Source of the DNA: Yarrowia lipolytica
Lineage: Eukaryota; Ascomycota; Dipodascomycetes; Dipodascales
Assembly (NCBI RefSeq): GCF_001761485.1
Contig: NC_090774.1
Span: forward strand, 434,001 to 498,000
Direction: 5' to 3'
Length of the DNA stretch: 64,000 bases
Each line of letters begins with the position of its first letter. Position 1 is the first letter of the stretch. Positions 37,905 to 49,343 of the stretch are shown here, one piece after another. Below the pieces are notes generated by a model. It saw only the letters and a program-made list of their open reading frames with translations. It did no database searches and was not told where the DNA came from. Both the position numbers and the translations under genes were made by a program.

Positions 37905-39811
37905 TTTGTCTTTGGTTAGCGAGTGTGGTGAACGAACGAGTGTGATGATGAAGAAGAGGAGGTTAGGAGGAAAGGGCCTACAGTTGTATATAGGTACTAT
38001 CGCGGTAACGCGACGCAAGGAACAAAGACGTTAGTGTCCTACTGCAAGTAGCTGTTTTCAATTGGCTTGGGTACAGTTGAGACAAAGGACTATCATGCAG
38101 GACGCCACAAGGAGACCAGGTGTATTTTGTTTTACGTTGGGTGGAGATTGTCCTTGGACGCTGGGTAAGCTCTTTAGGCTGTTGAGAGTATTGAAAACAC
38201 CTCTCTGGGGGGACTAAAATACCCATATGATGTCCGGTTTGCCTTGACAGACAACCCAGAATATGTTTTCCATGCCTAGACCGACTTCTCGCTACTGGAC
38301 TTGGCAGATGTTAGAGTTACAAAGGTAGCAGGGCTGAAAGGCACAATGGGGGAGTGTACAGAAGGAATGTACGACAACCTTCGAGGAGATTAGGTGACAG
38401 AAAGGAGAGAAGATCGCCCAAAGGAGACACGACGCGGTCGTGCGAAGAGCTACAGGACATTGGAATGTGATACCGAGCTCGCCCACGTGCTTTTTTGTTC
38501 TGGTGTGGTCTGTGAGCCCATTTTAGGACCTGCCATCTGCTTGGTTTCACGCCTCTGCATCTACTTTTAGCTACAAGATGGGTTTCACCCAATACGAAAA
38601 AAACTTGAGTTTGACTTCCTGTCGAAAAACCAGAGCACAAGGAACTACAGTAAATTGAACGGCCAGGGGATCTTTTGGAGGTTGACCCTCGGCAACTTTC
38701 AGAACCGGCCGCTGCGGTTACTTTTTATTTTGAGTGCAGCGCGACACCTGTATTATGAGTCGTACGCGCAATGAGAACGAGCTGAAGATCTGGTTGCTTC
38801 TGTAAATGTGGCCAAGAATGTGCCAAGCATGCGCCTGTTCAAATAGGCATGCCTTCTGGGAACGTAGTTATATCCAAGAACTGATGACCCATATTTCACT
38901 CACTGTGATACTATGGAACAAATATCAGCCGTGTGGCGCGCTTTAATACTCCTATGATAGAATAAATCAACCTTGTCCATCATTGTGCCTCTACACTGGG
39001 TGTATTCCATCCTGACCCGGCTGTCTGTCTCACATGATTCATACGGAGTTGCAGGCAGAACTCATAACTACTTGTGGCGGCTAAGGAAATGAGAATGAGT
39101 GTCTGTGTCTTTTTACAAGATGATGGCCGGCTGGTCGTGCAGCCGTGAGCAGTGCTTCCAAACAGTAATGACCTACAGTATGTACATCTGTGCAAACAGA
39201 CCTCTACAGTAGCGCCACACTAATGCCTGGAAAACAAAACAATGCCCGTAACGGCATGAAATTCTGTGTGAATTCTTCCTCTTCAGCCTCATTCGCCAAT
39301 ATTATATTGGCCAAAGTTAAGCCCGATTTACAAGCATCTGACGGCTGGATTCTCTACCTATTAGTTCGTATGAAGTTGTGCTTACACACAGTGTAAGACC
39401 TGAAACCCATCAATAATGAGTAGACTAGCGTGAAGATTGTAGCAGTTTCTATTGTATAGCGGCGGCTTTTCTGACTATAATAGGTACCTACCTACAGTAA
39501 TTCTCGTACTGTAGCACGACGAGCCAGCTTGTGCGGAGTTACTAACAGCTTTCATTGGCTATAGGATAGGTTGGAGTAATTGACCTTGAAGAAACAGCCT
39601 ACGTGTTTTAACCAAGTCATCAAGAACGACCTTCATCCATACAATTGTATCTGATAACGTAACAGTCACATCTTCGGGTCATCTTCTCGTATCGTCGTAC
39701 CCAAATAAGGGTCTACATCCTCTATTCTTGCGTATACTTTCCGTATTTTTCATTATAATGCCAAAAGAGGCCTCTATCGACCCCTAGATTGCCAATTGTG
39801 TCATATCCATC
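37905..39811. other. 1.9 kb upstream of the wall protein, downstream of GPI11
   Basis: Both flanking genes are on the minus strand. No gene seen; open frames are short and lack coding character. The long upstream region could suit a regulated wall-protein promoter. Confidence 0.5.
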
Positions 39812-40483
39812 TTACTCTGTCTTCTTCGTCTTCGAACACAGAGACTTGGTTAGCTCCAACGCGATGCCACCAAGAGTGCCGACAAAATAGCCCAGGTAGG
39901 CACCAGCCAAAATTGTGATGGGCCACTGCTGCCAGGGTCGGTCCCAGTCGTAAGGAATGGGAATAGCTCCCAGCCAGGCGCCGATGAGGGTACACACGGA
40001 CGCTGCATAGACGTGGTCCAGAGGACGTCGCATAGCGATGATGTCTGCCCACACCTTGGAGTCGAGGTGATATGTGAAGAAGAGAGGTAGCACCGCCAGA
40101 ATTGACATGTGCATGGCACAGACGAACGTGTTGTGGACCAAGGAGATAGCAGGAGCTCCAAACAACACGAGAAGGCCGAAGATGATTACCGAGAAGAACA
40201 CTGACAACGCAGCAGCAATCATAGCAGTAGACACATCGGTTCCGATCTTTCGGCCAGGCTTGTTACCCAACACAACAACGCAGTAGCCCATATGTAACAG
40301 CAGCAGACCGGGAAGTGCCTGTGTCATGACCTTAGCAGGGTCATGTGTGATGCCAGCGGAGAAGATGAACCGCAGGTACACCAGCAAAAGCGTACCGTAG
40401 ACAACTGCTAGAACCTGAGAAGGTCCACTGGGAACGTGAGCCGGGCCATTGGCCTTGGTCTTGGCAGCTTTCCGAGTAGCCAT
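39812..40483 (-). CDS. GPI11: GPI ethanolamine-phosphate transferase subunit Gpi11 (PIG-F)
   Basis: 223 residues (yeast Gpi11 has 219). A basic N-terminus (MATRKAAKTKANG) is followed by about six membrane segments. The family signature GAIPIPYDWDRPWQQWPITILAGAY is at about residues 170-194, almost invariant in PIG-F proteins. Ends with a basic tail (SKTKKTE) as an ER-retention type. It is the shared stabilising partner of Gpi7 and Gpi13, which add ethanolamine phosphate to GPI precursors in the ER membrane. It lies about 1.9 kb from a GPI-type wall protein gene, which is likely coincidence. Confidence 0.94.
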   Translation of the reverse strand: MATRKAAKTKANGPAHVPSGPSQVLAVVYGTLLLVYLRFIFSAGITHDPAKVMTQALPGLLLLHMGYCVVVLGNKPGRKIGTDVSTAMIAAALSVFFSVIIFGLLVLFGAPAISLVHNTFVCAMHMSILAVLPLFFTYHLDSKVWADIIAMRRPLDHVYAASVCTLIGAWLGAIPIPYDWDRPWQQWPITILAGAYLGYFVGTLGGIALELTKSLCSKTKKTE

Positions 40484-41248
40484 GTCGAAGATGGTTTCTG
40501 GTTAAGAAGTTTTGATTTGGTGACGAAGGTTATGCAGGTTGCGTACATATGCACTCATCGAACTGTATGGCGGGGGGTGGCATCGACACCTGATGACGTA
40601 ACAAGGCGCGTTTTTCGATACGAAAGCGAAGCGTGGATTTCTTTCTAACGCGGTTGGCTCCTTTCGTGAATCAATCTTAGTCTGCTTCTATTAACAACGG
40701 GATATAGAAATACCCAGTACATTGGAATTTCCAGCCAACTTGGTAGTTAGCTTATCGCAGATTTTCAATCAGCTTGATCATATACAGTATACGTATTGGA
40801 TAGCTTTGACGGGGAATAGGGATAAGGTCTGTTTGTATGGAATGCGTTTTTCACAGTATGTACTATACAGTAGCCTCCTATCTGTTTGCCTTACGTTCTA
40901 ATGTTCTCTTTCCCGGGGGTACCCAGCGAAGTATAGATCTGGAGGGCGATGCTCTGTTCCACCAGATCGGCAACTCGGCAGTGTAAAGCCACGTTGGGGA
41001 AGTACTGTAGCATGTTCTACGTTGTTGGGTATGCTTATGACCAACAGTCTACATACGGTCCATGGTGCCCGCTGGTATATCTCTACAACTGAAAAGAGTG
41101 GGGTGTTCTGTTCTCACTTAGGATGGTGCTATTTGTCGACAGCTGCTTAGCCTGGCAACTGGTATGTACTGTAGCTACAATACTGTAACTACAACTTATC
41201 TAAAAATACACTAATATTAAAATATACATTATTGTGTCATTGACAGAC
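40484..41248. other. GPI11 promoter and CFT1 3' flank
   Basis: Both genes are on the minus strand. No gene seen. GTAC words at about 40780-40800, 40856-40872 and 41160-41195. Confidence 0.6.
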
Positions 41249-44200
41249 TCAAATACATTTCTTGAACAGGTCAGAGATGAGCTCAAGGTCCTTCCAGATC
41301 AACTGCTGATATCGCTGACCCAGACGGTTAGCATACACGTTCTGCTTGTTTCGGGGCAGGTTAGCAAATCGAATCAAGGTGTGGCCATCAAGAATAGGTC
41401 TGTGGGGACTGTTTCCAGTGCCAGGCAAGATGGGATCGTACCTGTAGGCTCTAGGATGTAACCCACAGACGTGGGCTTCCTTGTCGGTGATCTGAGTCTG
41501 GATGGCATAGAGACGTCTGTAGGCATCTTCAGGGCAAGGGACGACGTCAGTCACTGATCCATCACTGCACACACCAATCACCATGAATCGATCCTCGTTT
41601 ATGGGTACCATGGCCGAGGAATCGATCACCTTTCCAGAGTAGAATACAGAACGTCTCAGGAGACGGGCTCCAGAGTACGACTGAGGGTCATCGGGGTCGT
41701 ACTCGAGGATGTGCAGTCGTTTCTGGAGATCAGCCACAACAAATGTCAGGTTCTCACCCTCGATAGCAAAGTCACAGGTGGTAACCAACACCCTCTGCAG
41801 GTCACGGGCGAACGGGATCATCTGGTACGGGTCCATGGAGAACCCGACAAACTGGACAGATCGGGTGGCATCACCGAGCAGAAGCATGGAGTTCAGACTC
41901 TTGGCAACGGCCACGTAAGTCTGCATATCGAGGAAAGCAACAGGAACGAGGGTAAGGTCATCCTGAAGAGCCTGTACAAGCAGCTTCTGGCCCTGGACAG
42001 CTAGAAGACGACCAGATACCTCGCAGACAGCAGTGAAGGCCCCACGGACACGGTCCTGAACCAGCTTCTTGAGTCGTCTATTGGTCTCGGGTCGTTCCTT
42101 CTCAGGAACAATCTCAATGACATCAAAGAGGTACAGAGCACCTCGAGCAGCGAGATCCTCACCTCTAAGAATGGAGGTTCCGACAGCCACCACCTCCCGC
42201 TTTTGTGACTTTCTATCAGAGATGGACAACTTGACAGACTCGCAACAGAGGGCCGCTTCAGCGGGCATCTCGAACTCATAGGAGTCAATGACAGTCCACG
42301 AATAAGGGTTGACGATGCGAATGGCACCCTGATAGGTAGTGGCAGGCATGATGTCTGGTGTAAGACTCTCGATCACCTCGTCGTCTTCATCACGGACAAC
42401 ATGGGGAACTGTCTTGTGAGTAGCAATGACATAAACGTCCATGGTCTCGTGATATGTGACTTTGGAAATGGTCTCTCCGCAGAGCTGGACATGCTTCACG
42501 GGCCAATTGGTCTCGAGAGAAAAGCTAGGGTCGAATCTGCACTCGGCCACCTCTCCCGCTTGCGTCAAGTAAGCAAATTTTCCGTCCCAGGAAGTGAAAG
42601 CAACTGCGCCCTTAGTCTCACCGAACTCGATTAGTCGCGGAGAAGTATGCAAAGTCTTGACTAAGATGTACGCGGTTTCACCAGTCACTCCAAGTGTGTG
42701 TTTTCCGTTAATAAGAGGGACTTGGGTAAGTCGTCTATCGGAGTTGATTGTAGGGGTTCGCTCAAGGAAGATCTTTCGGAACCTCAGCTTGTCATTGTAG
42801 TGATAAGGCTCATAAACGACAAGCTGCTGAGGAGTGAGGAGAACCAGGTAGTCCCGAAGAATATGATCGTCTCCAAGGGGACTCAATGCGATGTCCACAA
42901 GTTCAAGAGGGGCATCATAGAGCTGACCGTCCTTCTCTTTGATGAAGCCAGACAGATCAGAAGCATCTAGAATGAGACGATCGTCGGAATTCAGACCTTG
43001 GAGCAGAAGAGACCCATCCGCGTAGCACACAACAACAACAGGTCGCGAGTCTTGAGCGGGAGATCCCTGGCGTGTACGTTTCTTGCTTGGTGCACCGAAA
43101 GTAAGGGAGGAGTCAGTGGCGTAGATACCGATGGCCTTGGACTCACTGGCAGGCTCGATAGAGACCTGCGCAGCCTTCAAGAATGGTCTCTTGTTGATGC
43201 TCACGGCCTCCAATATCTTCACCTGGCCATCAGACAGCAACACAAGCACGTAGTTGCCCAGTACACGAGCCTCCACGGCTGTAGTACCTTGGGGCAGGGA
43301 GTATTTGTGGGGCTGTCCGATCTTGGCGTCGTAAATGTTGACAGTTTCCAAACAGACCTGGAGGAGCGCCGAATCCAGCATTGAAGAAGAAAAGATTGTG
43401 GTGACATTCGAAACAAAATGCTTCTTGGTCTTCTTCTTCTTGGTACTGAGAGAAACGTCTTCAATAACCCCAGCGGCATCAACATAGTACAGATATGAGT
43501 TCTCACTGTCAGACGAGACAACATAAGTTCGAGATTTGGCAACCTCCCCTTCCTCCTCAAAACGCACGGGTACTGACCAGAACTGGCCTCCCGGCATGTC
43601 CTTATACAAGGACTTGCGTTTGTATGGCATCAGTGCGCTTGTGAGAATGGCCAGAGCAGAGTTTGCACCGACACCTGTAGTAGTGACAAACTCAACACCT
43701 TGACTGCCTCTATTCTTGCCCAAAGCCAGCGATTGCATGGGTCCCATACCAAGCATGCGGTCGGCCAGACGTAGCTTCAATGGACGATTGGTAGTGTCCT
43801 CTGTTTGAGCTGTGTCACCGCCATAAAGATCATCGTCAGACTCGTTTCCGTCATCTAGAGTCTCCTCGGGCTGACTTTCTGGCTCACCATGGTACCACTT
43901 GACTAAGAGCGAATCTCCAGCTCGAGATCCAAGGAAAATAGTTCCATCAGGCCCAGCTGCAACAGAGGAAGGCTGGGATAGGATGAAGTTGTCTGGCTCA
44001 ATAGGTCGCAGTTCGAGACTAGCCACACGTCTACCATCCTTGTTGAACAGCAGACTGAAAAACTGGCCATCTTCTGTCACCAAGAGGGCGGTATTGCCCA
44101 ACTCCTGGATGAAGCAGACCTCAGCACCTTCCAGTCGCAGGTCAAGAGTCGACTGGTCCCTCGATACGATGAGATCAGAGTTTTGTCGATGTGTGTTGTT

Positions 44201-45058
44201 GACCATGACACCTGTGTAACTAGCCGAGGAGTCGATGTAGAGAATGGTGTTGGCGCAGATGATAAGTGAGCCACCAAGAGGAGCAGGCAGAGGAATGACC
44301 TTCTGGGCATCCACTGGCAGGCCATTCAAGGTACCAATTACGGTGGAGTTCTTCTGATGGACGTCGACACTGACGATAGCGTAGCTCACCGTGTCCTTGA
44401 GAATATTCTTCATACCCACCCATGCTCTCTTGGGCTGAAAAAGGATACCCATTGTCGTTTCTCGGTACTCGTGAAGGAAGCAGATATCCATCACGTTCTC
44501 GATACGTTTATCGAGCCTCGATGCCTTAACAATGAAGGAGGGATCAAATACCTGGCCACTTTCTGGCATCTCATCGTCATCAAGACCCTTCTCGATAATA
44601 GGCAGAAACGCCATTCGATCATTCTGGAACAGCAGACAGGTGTAGAACGAGTTCGCCTCATCTGATACAGCAACAGACGAGCACTCGGGCTCGAAGAAGT
44701 TGCTCTCGACCAAGCCTTTTTCGTAGTAATGCAGCGATTTGGTGTCGATGGTGAAACTGCTAGCATTCCATGCAACAATCACGGCCTTGGCATGCTTGAC
44801 AGAGATGTAGAGCGAATCCAAATCGTAGTTGTCGATTGTCTTTATTCGGGTCACGCCCGTGACGGTTCCATCGAGGTAGTATTCGGTGATGAGCTCGAGT
44901 CGAGGAGCTTCATCCTTGGTAGGGATGTCGTCCTTGTATCGGAAGATCTGGAGCAGCTGCGAGCCCTTGACTAGCACCAGGTTCCTCTCGCCGGTGAAGT
45001 TGCACGACAGACTGTGAGTGACGGCGGTCGGCTCTGTCAGATTCTTGAAAATGTGCAT
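41249..45058 (-). CDS. CFT1: Cleavage and polyadenylation factor subunit Cft1 (CPSF160)
   Basis: 1269 residues (yeast Cft1 has 1357), one exon. The start MHIFKNLTEPTAVTHSLSCNF aligns with the DPTVVSHSL start of the yeast protein. It shows the CPSF-A/DDB1 build: N-terminal beta-propellers with VVSHSL/LVLVKGSQLLQIF, an acidic insertion near residue 400 (DDGNESDDDLYGGDT), and a C-terminal CPSF-A domain (about 880-1240) with GAIRIVNPYSWTVIDSYEF and RGALYLFDV. The last residues, LPRNKQNVYANRLGQRYQQLIWKDLELISD, match the CPSF-A end. It scaffolds the polyadenylation module of CPF and helps recognise the poly(A) signal in nuclear pre-mRNA 3' processing. DDB1 would be an alternative, but the N-terminus favours Cft1. 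Confidence 0.92.
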   Translation of the reverse strand: MHIFKNLTEPTAVTHSLSCNFTGERNLVLVKGSQLLQIFRYKDDIPTKDEAPRLELITEYYLDGTVTGVTRIKTIDNYDLDSLYISVKHAKAVIVAWNASSFTIDTKSLHYYEKGLVESNFFEPECSSVAVSDEANSFYTCLLFQNDRMAFLPIIEKGLDDDEMPESGQVFDPSFIVKASRLDKRIENVMDICFLHEYRETTMGILFQPKRAWVGMKNILKDTVSYAIVSVDVHQKNSTVIGTLNGLPVDAQKVIPLPAPLGGSLIICANTILYIDSSASYTGVMVNNTHRQNSDLIVSRDQSTLDLRLEGAEVCFIQELGNTALLVTEDGQFFSLLFNKDGRRVASLELRPIEPDNFILSQPSSVAAGPDGTIFLGSRAGDSLLVKWYHGEPESQPEETLDDGNESDDDLYGGDTAQTEDTTNRPLKLRLADRMLGMGPMQSLALGKNRGSQGVEFVTTTGVGANSALAILTSALMPYKRKSLYKDMPGGQFWSVPVRFEEEGEVAKSRTYVVSSDSENSYLYYVDAAGVIEDVSLSTKKKKTKKHFVSNVTTIFSSSMLDSALLQVCLETVNIYDAKIGQPHKYSLPQGTTAVEARVLGNYVLVLLSDGQVKILEAVSINKRPFLKAAQVSIEPASESKAIGIYATDSSLTFGAPSKKRTRQGSPAQDSRPVVVVCYADGSLLLQGLNSDDRLILDASDLSGFIKEKDGQLYDAPLELVDIALSPLGDDHILRDYLVLLTPQQLVVYEPYHYNDKLRFRKIFLERTPTINSDRRLTQVPLINGKHTLGVTGETAYILVKTLHTSPRLIEFGETKGAVAFTSWDGKFAYLTQAGEVAECRFDPSFSLETNWPVKHVQLCGETISKVTYHETMDVYVIATHKTVPHVVRDEDDEVIESLTPDIMPATTYQGAIRIVNPYSWTVIDSYEFEMPAEAALCCESVKLSISDRKSQKREVVAVGTSILRGEDLAARGALYLFDVIEIVPEKERPETNRRLKKLVQDRVRGAFTAVCEVSGRLLAVQGQKLLVQALQDDLTLVPVAFLDMQTYVAVAKSLNSMLLLGDATRSVQFVGFSMDPYQMIPFARDLQRVLVTTCDFAIEGENLTFVVADLQKRLHILEYDPDDPQSYSGARLLRRSVFYSGKVIDSSAMVPINEDRFMVIGVCSDGSVTDVVPCPEDAYRRLYAIQTQITDKEAHVCGLHPRAYRYDPILPGTGNSPHRPILDGHTLIRFANLPRNKQNVYANRLGQRYQQLIWKDLELISDLFKKCI

Positions 45059-45548
45059 GTCGTGCTACTGTGAGACAGTATATCCTGTAGTTCCAGATCG
45101 TGATGATTTCTTGGACTTTCAGAACCTTAAGTTTGGGAGTTCGGACGGGATGGTTGAAAGAGGTGTGACGAATATTGAGGGGATGTGTGATGTAAGGGCA
45201 ATAGTTTTGAAACGAAAAGGCATTTAAGAGAACTTCTGGATATTGAGTCGTGACTGGATGAGCCCTGTGTCCAGATGTTCCTTACGAATCGCACAGTGTT
45301 ACTTACATTAGTTGAAATATGGAGCGGGTGGGTCGGGCAGTATTACGGCTACCGAGGTGGAGTGGGCCTATTTGACAGAACAGTATTTACTAAAGTCACT
45401 TGTTTTAGTGCAAGCTACCAAGCCGGGTATCCATCTCTACTGTGGCCCAGCATCACACCTATCGCCTCTTAATTACAAGCACTTTCCAACATGCATAACG
45501 AGGTAAATACTTGCAAGTTCAACATCAACCGCCACACTTTGCTAGATC
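45059..45548. other. Divergent promoter CFT1 / F-box gene
   Basis: 490 bp between opposite starts. No TATAAA near either ATG was seen. No gene. Confidence 0.6.
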
Positions 45549-46265
45549 ATGCAACTCCCACCCGAACTGATTACACTAGTGGCGACTTTTCTCGACTTCA
45601 AGGACCTGTCTCGATTAACATGTGTCAACAAACACCTCTATGAACTGCTGGCAACTGACATCTGGAAAGACGTCTACTACTCTGCAGGCTACGTTCCCCC
45701 TCTACTAACATGTGCGCCCCTGATCCAGCATGTTCATTTCGACTCAGCAGTCACAACGATGTTCTTCAACCGAAAAAACTTCCCAGCAATCAAACAATTT
45801 TCTGTATCGTACTACGAGGATATAACTCCGTGGATAGGGTTGCCTGTGGGCACTGTGTTTCGCAACTGGAGGCGGGATCTGTATCAGCAGTTCTACCCCC
45901 AGCTAGCCGAGTATCTCAAGGCCCACGAAGTTACTCTTGCCAGCCTTTTGCTCTACGACCAGTCCTTTCTCTACTACTTCATTGAGGCAGACAGTTGTCA
46001 CAAAATCGAGAGGTTACGATTCGACACCAACTTCACCGACACAGTTCTGTACCATGACAAGGTGTACCCTCCGATATTGCGACTAGCAATTGTTGAGAAG
46101 TTCATTCGCGCTGTAGAAGCTGCAGGGTGCAGACCTCCCTTTGATCGTGATCAAGGCAGCTTGTCATTTTGGAACCAGATTGAGGACATTGAGAGAGGTC
46201 CTGATGGTCCCATCATGCCACCGCTTCCAGCTGATTTTGGAGACTTGTCTGGTGAACGGACTTAA
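45549..46265 (+). CDS. F-box protein
   Basis: 238 residues. The N-terminus MQLPPELITLVATFLDFKDLSRLTCVNKHLYEL...IWKDVYY is a standard F-box (residues 1-47) that binds Skp1 in SCF ubiquitin ligases. The remaining ~190 residues carry no repeat (no LRR or WD40) that I recognise, so the substrate-binding part is unclassified. The ATG at 45549 opens directly on the domain. The gene converges on the small membrane protein gene with only 63 bp between stops. Confidence 0.8.
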   Translation: MQLPPELITLVATFLDFKDLSRLTCVNKHLYELLATDIWKDVYYSAGYVPPLLTCAPLIQHVHFDSAVTTMFFNRKNFPAIKQFSVSYYEDITPWIGLPVGTVFRNWRRDLYQQFYPQLAEYLKAHEVTLASLLLYDQSFLYYFIEADSCHKIERLRFDTNFTDTVLYHDKVYPPILRLAIVEKFIRAVEAAGCRPPFDRDQGSLSFWNQIEDIERGPDGPIMPPLPADFGDLSGERT

Positions 46266-46328
46266 TCGAGATCTACTGACCAATCGAATCGTTGTCGTGC
46301 ATTGTCATTATATAAAGATGGTGAAGAT

Positions 46329-46778
46329 TTACTCGTCTTTCACGACAGGCTTGGGAATGGGCTTTCGAAGGACATTTCCGACCTCGTTGAGCACATAGCT
46401 GGCCAGGAAAAGAACAGGGATGTGCAGAGGATTTCCAGCAGCCCATGTAAACTTGGTGCCTCCAAGGTTGAGCTGACCATAGACCACTGCCAGGAAGGCT
46501 ACTCGCAGAACGGTCCAGGGAAGTCGACCAATGTAAGACGAGTTGGCGGGGGACCCGGGAGTGAACTGACACTGGTACTGGTTGCCAATTGAGATGAACA
46601 GAGATGCAACTGTGGCAGCAAGCCAAGTCTTGTTAGAAGTAGGCACCCGGGTACACATGAGATACGAGGCGTAAGCAGAGGCCAAAGTGCCCAGGCCGCC
46701 GACAATGGAGAACTGGACACCCTCGTCACCCTGGACGTTGAGGGTAGTTTCGTTGAGGTGATTGAGGATGAAGGACAT
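46329..46778 (-). CDS. Small multipass membrane protein, unassigned
   Basis: 149 residues from the first ATG (MSFILNHLNETTLNVQGD). Hydrophobic segments at about 22-42, 51-68, 87-105 and 118-134. A segment TWLAATVASLFISIGNQYQC loosely recalls the NW..G.....S.....YC pattern of Cox20, but the rest does not match well. A mitochondrial or respiratory-complex accessory subunit is possible; I cannot confirm it. The frame is clean and codon use is CGA-type, so the gene itself is credible. Confidence 0.7.
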   Translation of the reverse strand: MSFILNHLNETTLNVQGDEGVQFSIVGGLGTLASAYASYLMCTRVPTSNKTWLAATVASLFISIGNQYQCQFTPGSPANSSYIGRLPWTVLRVAFLAVVYGQLNLGGTKFTWAAGNPLHIPVLFLASYVLNEVGNVLRKPIPKPVVKDE

Positions 46779-48389
46779 GGTGTGCTAATCGATAGAAGAT
46801 GAGATGAGCACAGTTGGAGATGATGTTTGAAGTCCTTTAGAGTTGTATCGTAGTCCAATTTCTGCATGTGAATATGCACCCCACAGAGACGTTTGAGTGC
46901 GAGTGCTGTAACGATTGGGACCTTTTGAGTATGGAGCTTTACTTCATTGGGGCGATGAGAAAGTCGCCTGTATGTCTCCCTGTTATATTTGAGCTTCCGT
47001 GTGTTTTTTCAAGTAAAATAATCGTCGCTATCATTAGCTACAAGCATCTCTTTCGGATGCTTGTAATAGGCGTTATAGACGTCGGGGTTTTGAAGGCAAG
47101 AATCTCAGTTGCCTTATAGCTGGTCATTCAGCTCAGCCATAGCCAGTTTAGTTAGAGGGAGAACCCAACAGCTACATTACTGTTCGCACTTGTCTCTATG
47201 ACCCCTGATACATCATCTAAAAGAGCCATGTGCTTGAACATCCTTTCTTGTATGGATTTACTCGCAAGGCCCCCACGATGTATGTACCGTTCGTAAATTG
47301 TGAATAATATTTGACTCACTCAACCTCTCGATGTGCCTGCGTGTACAGTAAGTACAAGTACGGTAACTCCTTCGGTCCTCCCAACGCGTTGTCTGTGAGG
47401 CTTAGATCGAAATGTCTACTTAATCATGTACCAATGGAGAGTCGAACGCAGTTGCTCTTCCACAGGCTGCACACTCTCGATGGTCGCGATCCAGGGTTTC
47501 GGAATAAATAGAGTTATGCATTTCTCGGTGTTTTTTTCGGTTACTGGACACACTATATGTCGCTTCAAGTGTGGGGAAACGACGGCATTTTTGCGACTTC
47601 AGGAATTCAAACACTCAGAGCTACAGGAAGAGGTAGGAAAGCTGCATGCGTGGGGATAAAGAAAAGAACTACTTCCGGAGTTGATTCTCTACTACATAAT
47701 TTACAGACTGATAATAATTAACTCATTTGTGTGTCACAGGAGGCCTTTTCCATAAGAAAGCTTGCATGTCACTTGACAGGGCTGAAAGTGCCAGACAGTG
47801 TACAGTACATCCTGTACGTACATACATTTTACAAGTAGAACTAACAACGGTCTTCCGGCTATACAAGGGAAAAAAAGGAACAATGAGCCATGTCAAAGAA
47901 ATGGGGAAAAAACAAGCGGTGGATTAAAGGTTCTAAATGGAAAATTATAGGCTCCATCAGACAACCGGAACTAATAACAACCATTACCAATACGACCCCC
48001 GATATCGCATACCTCTGGCAAGCGGCATCGGCCCCCTTACTATGCCGTACCGCTATCTCCGGTTGCCGACATCGCCTATCATAACGCTGCAACCATAGTT
48101 AGAGCCTAAGAGTCACCCCCAGACAAAGTAAAGCTTGGGTGGTGAAAAATGATGCAAGTTGGCACGGACCTAAATTATCGAAACCCGAAGCGCTTCTTAG
48201 CATCTTATTCACTCGCACCCATCTTCCCGACGCATCACCCAAGGACTTGACACGTCTAGTTCACCTCTTCTAACGACACAGACCCTTCTTTCCGTTAACT
48301 CCGGTTCCGCTCACCAGATCAGGAAAGCAAGTCCGAAGTAATAAAACCTCGACGACTTCCACTTTCACGCTACACACTACACACACACC
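46779..48389. other. Divergent region before OAC1
   Basis: 1.6 kb between opposite starts. No gene seen. A Leu3-type site lies at 48301-48310. GTAC words occur near 47342-47361 and 47803-47825. Confidence 0.55.
48301..48310. promoter_or_regulatory. Leu3-type site upstream of OAC1
   Basis: CCGGTTCCGC at 48301-48310, 80 bp before the OAC1 ATG, differs in one base from the Leu3 consensus CCGGNNCCGG. In S. cerevisiae OAC1 is a Leu3 target because its carrier also moves the leucine precursor 2-isopropylmalate. The match here is consistent with the same control, but one 10-mer is modest evidence and it may lie in the 5' leader. Confidence 0.45.
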
Positions 48390-49343
48390 ATGGCCGTTAT
48401 TCTGGATAAGCAAAAGAAACAGCCACCCAAGCAAATCTCCACTCTCGGCGGATTTGTGGCGGGTGCTATCGCTGCCTGTGGAGCCGTCACAGTCACTAAC
48501 CCGATCGAGTTGGTGAAGACCCGAATGCAGCTGCAGGGAGAGCTGGCTGCTCGAGGAGAGGCCAAGAAGGTCTACACAAGCCCCCTACAGGCTCTGGTGA
48601 AGATCTACAAGTCCGAGGGAATCAAGGGTCTCCAGTCCGGACTCTTCAGTGCATACGTCTATCAGATCGGTCTCAATGGTTGCCGACTGGGCTTGTATGA
48701 GCCCACCAGAAAGGTGATTGCCAACGTTTGCAACATTGATCTGAACAAAGAGAACCCCGTTGGTCTCAACGTGGCCTCTGGTGCCATCTCTGGTATCATG
48801 GGAGCCGTGGCCGGATCCCCCTTCTACCTGATCAAGACTCGACAGCAGTCTTACTCTCCTGCATTCAAGGTCGGAGCGCAGACCTACTACAAGTCCATCG
48901 GCGACGGATTCCGACAGATCTACGGAGCAGAGGGCTTCAAGGGTCTGTACCGAGGAGTTGACGCTGCTATTCTGAGAACTGGTGCTGGATCTTCTGTCCA
49001 GCTCCCCATCTATAACTGGGCCAAGGAGCTTCTGCTCAAGCACCACATCACCGATCCCGGAGCCTCCACCCATCTGGTTGCATCTGCCATGTCTGGTCTC
49101 GGAGTTGCTGTCGTCATGAACCCCTGGGACGTTCTCATGACCCGAATGTACAACCAGAAAGGCAACATGTACAAGAATCCCTTTGACTGTCTGATGAAGA
49201 CCGTGTCCATCGAGGGACCGTTTGCTCTGTATAAGGGTTTCGGGGCCCATCTACTGCGAATTGCACCCCACACCATTTTGACCCTCATGTTCATGGAACA
49301 GACCATGAAGTGGGTCAAGTGGTTTGAGGGCGTTCCCTTTTAA
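48390..49343 (+). CDS. OAC1: Mitochondrial oxaloacetate / isopropylmalate carrier
   Basis: 317 residues (yeast Oac1 has 324). Three mitochondrial-carrier repeats, each with the Px[DE]xx[KR]-type signature: NPIELVKTRMQ, SPFYLIKTRQQ and NPWDVLMTRMY (the second and third are degenerate). The first repeat, GAVTVTNPIELVKTRMQLQGE, is nearly identical to yeast Oac1. It is an inner-membrane carrier that imports oxaloacetate and sulfate and exports 2-isopropylmalate for leucine synthesis. Short N-terminus without presequence, as normal for carriers. Start context CACCATGG. Confidence 0.92.
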   Translation: MAVILDKQKKQPPKQISTLGGFVAGAIAACGAVTVTNPIELVKTRMQLQGELAARGEAKKVYTSPLQALVKIYKSEGIKGLQSGLFSAYVYQIGLNGCRLGLYEPTRKVIANVCNIDLNKENPVGLNVASGAISGIMGAVAGSPFYLIKTRQQSYSPAFKVGAQTYYKSIGDGFRQIYGAEGFKGLYRGVDAAILRTGAGSSVQLPIYNWAKELLLKHHITDPGASTHLVASAMSGLGVAVVMNPWDVLMTRMYNQKGNMYKNPFDCLMKTVSIEGPFALYKGFGAHLLRIAPHTILTLMFMEQTMKWVKWFEGVPF

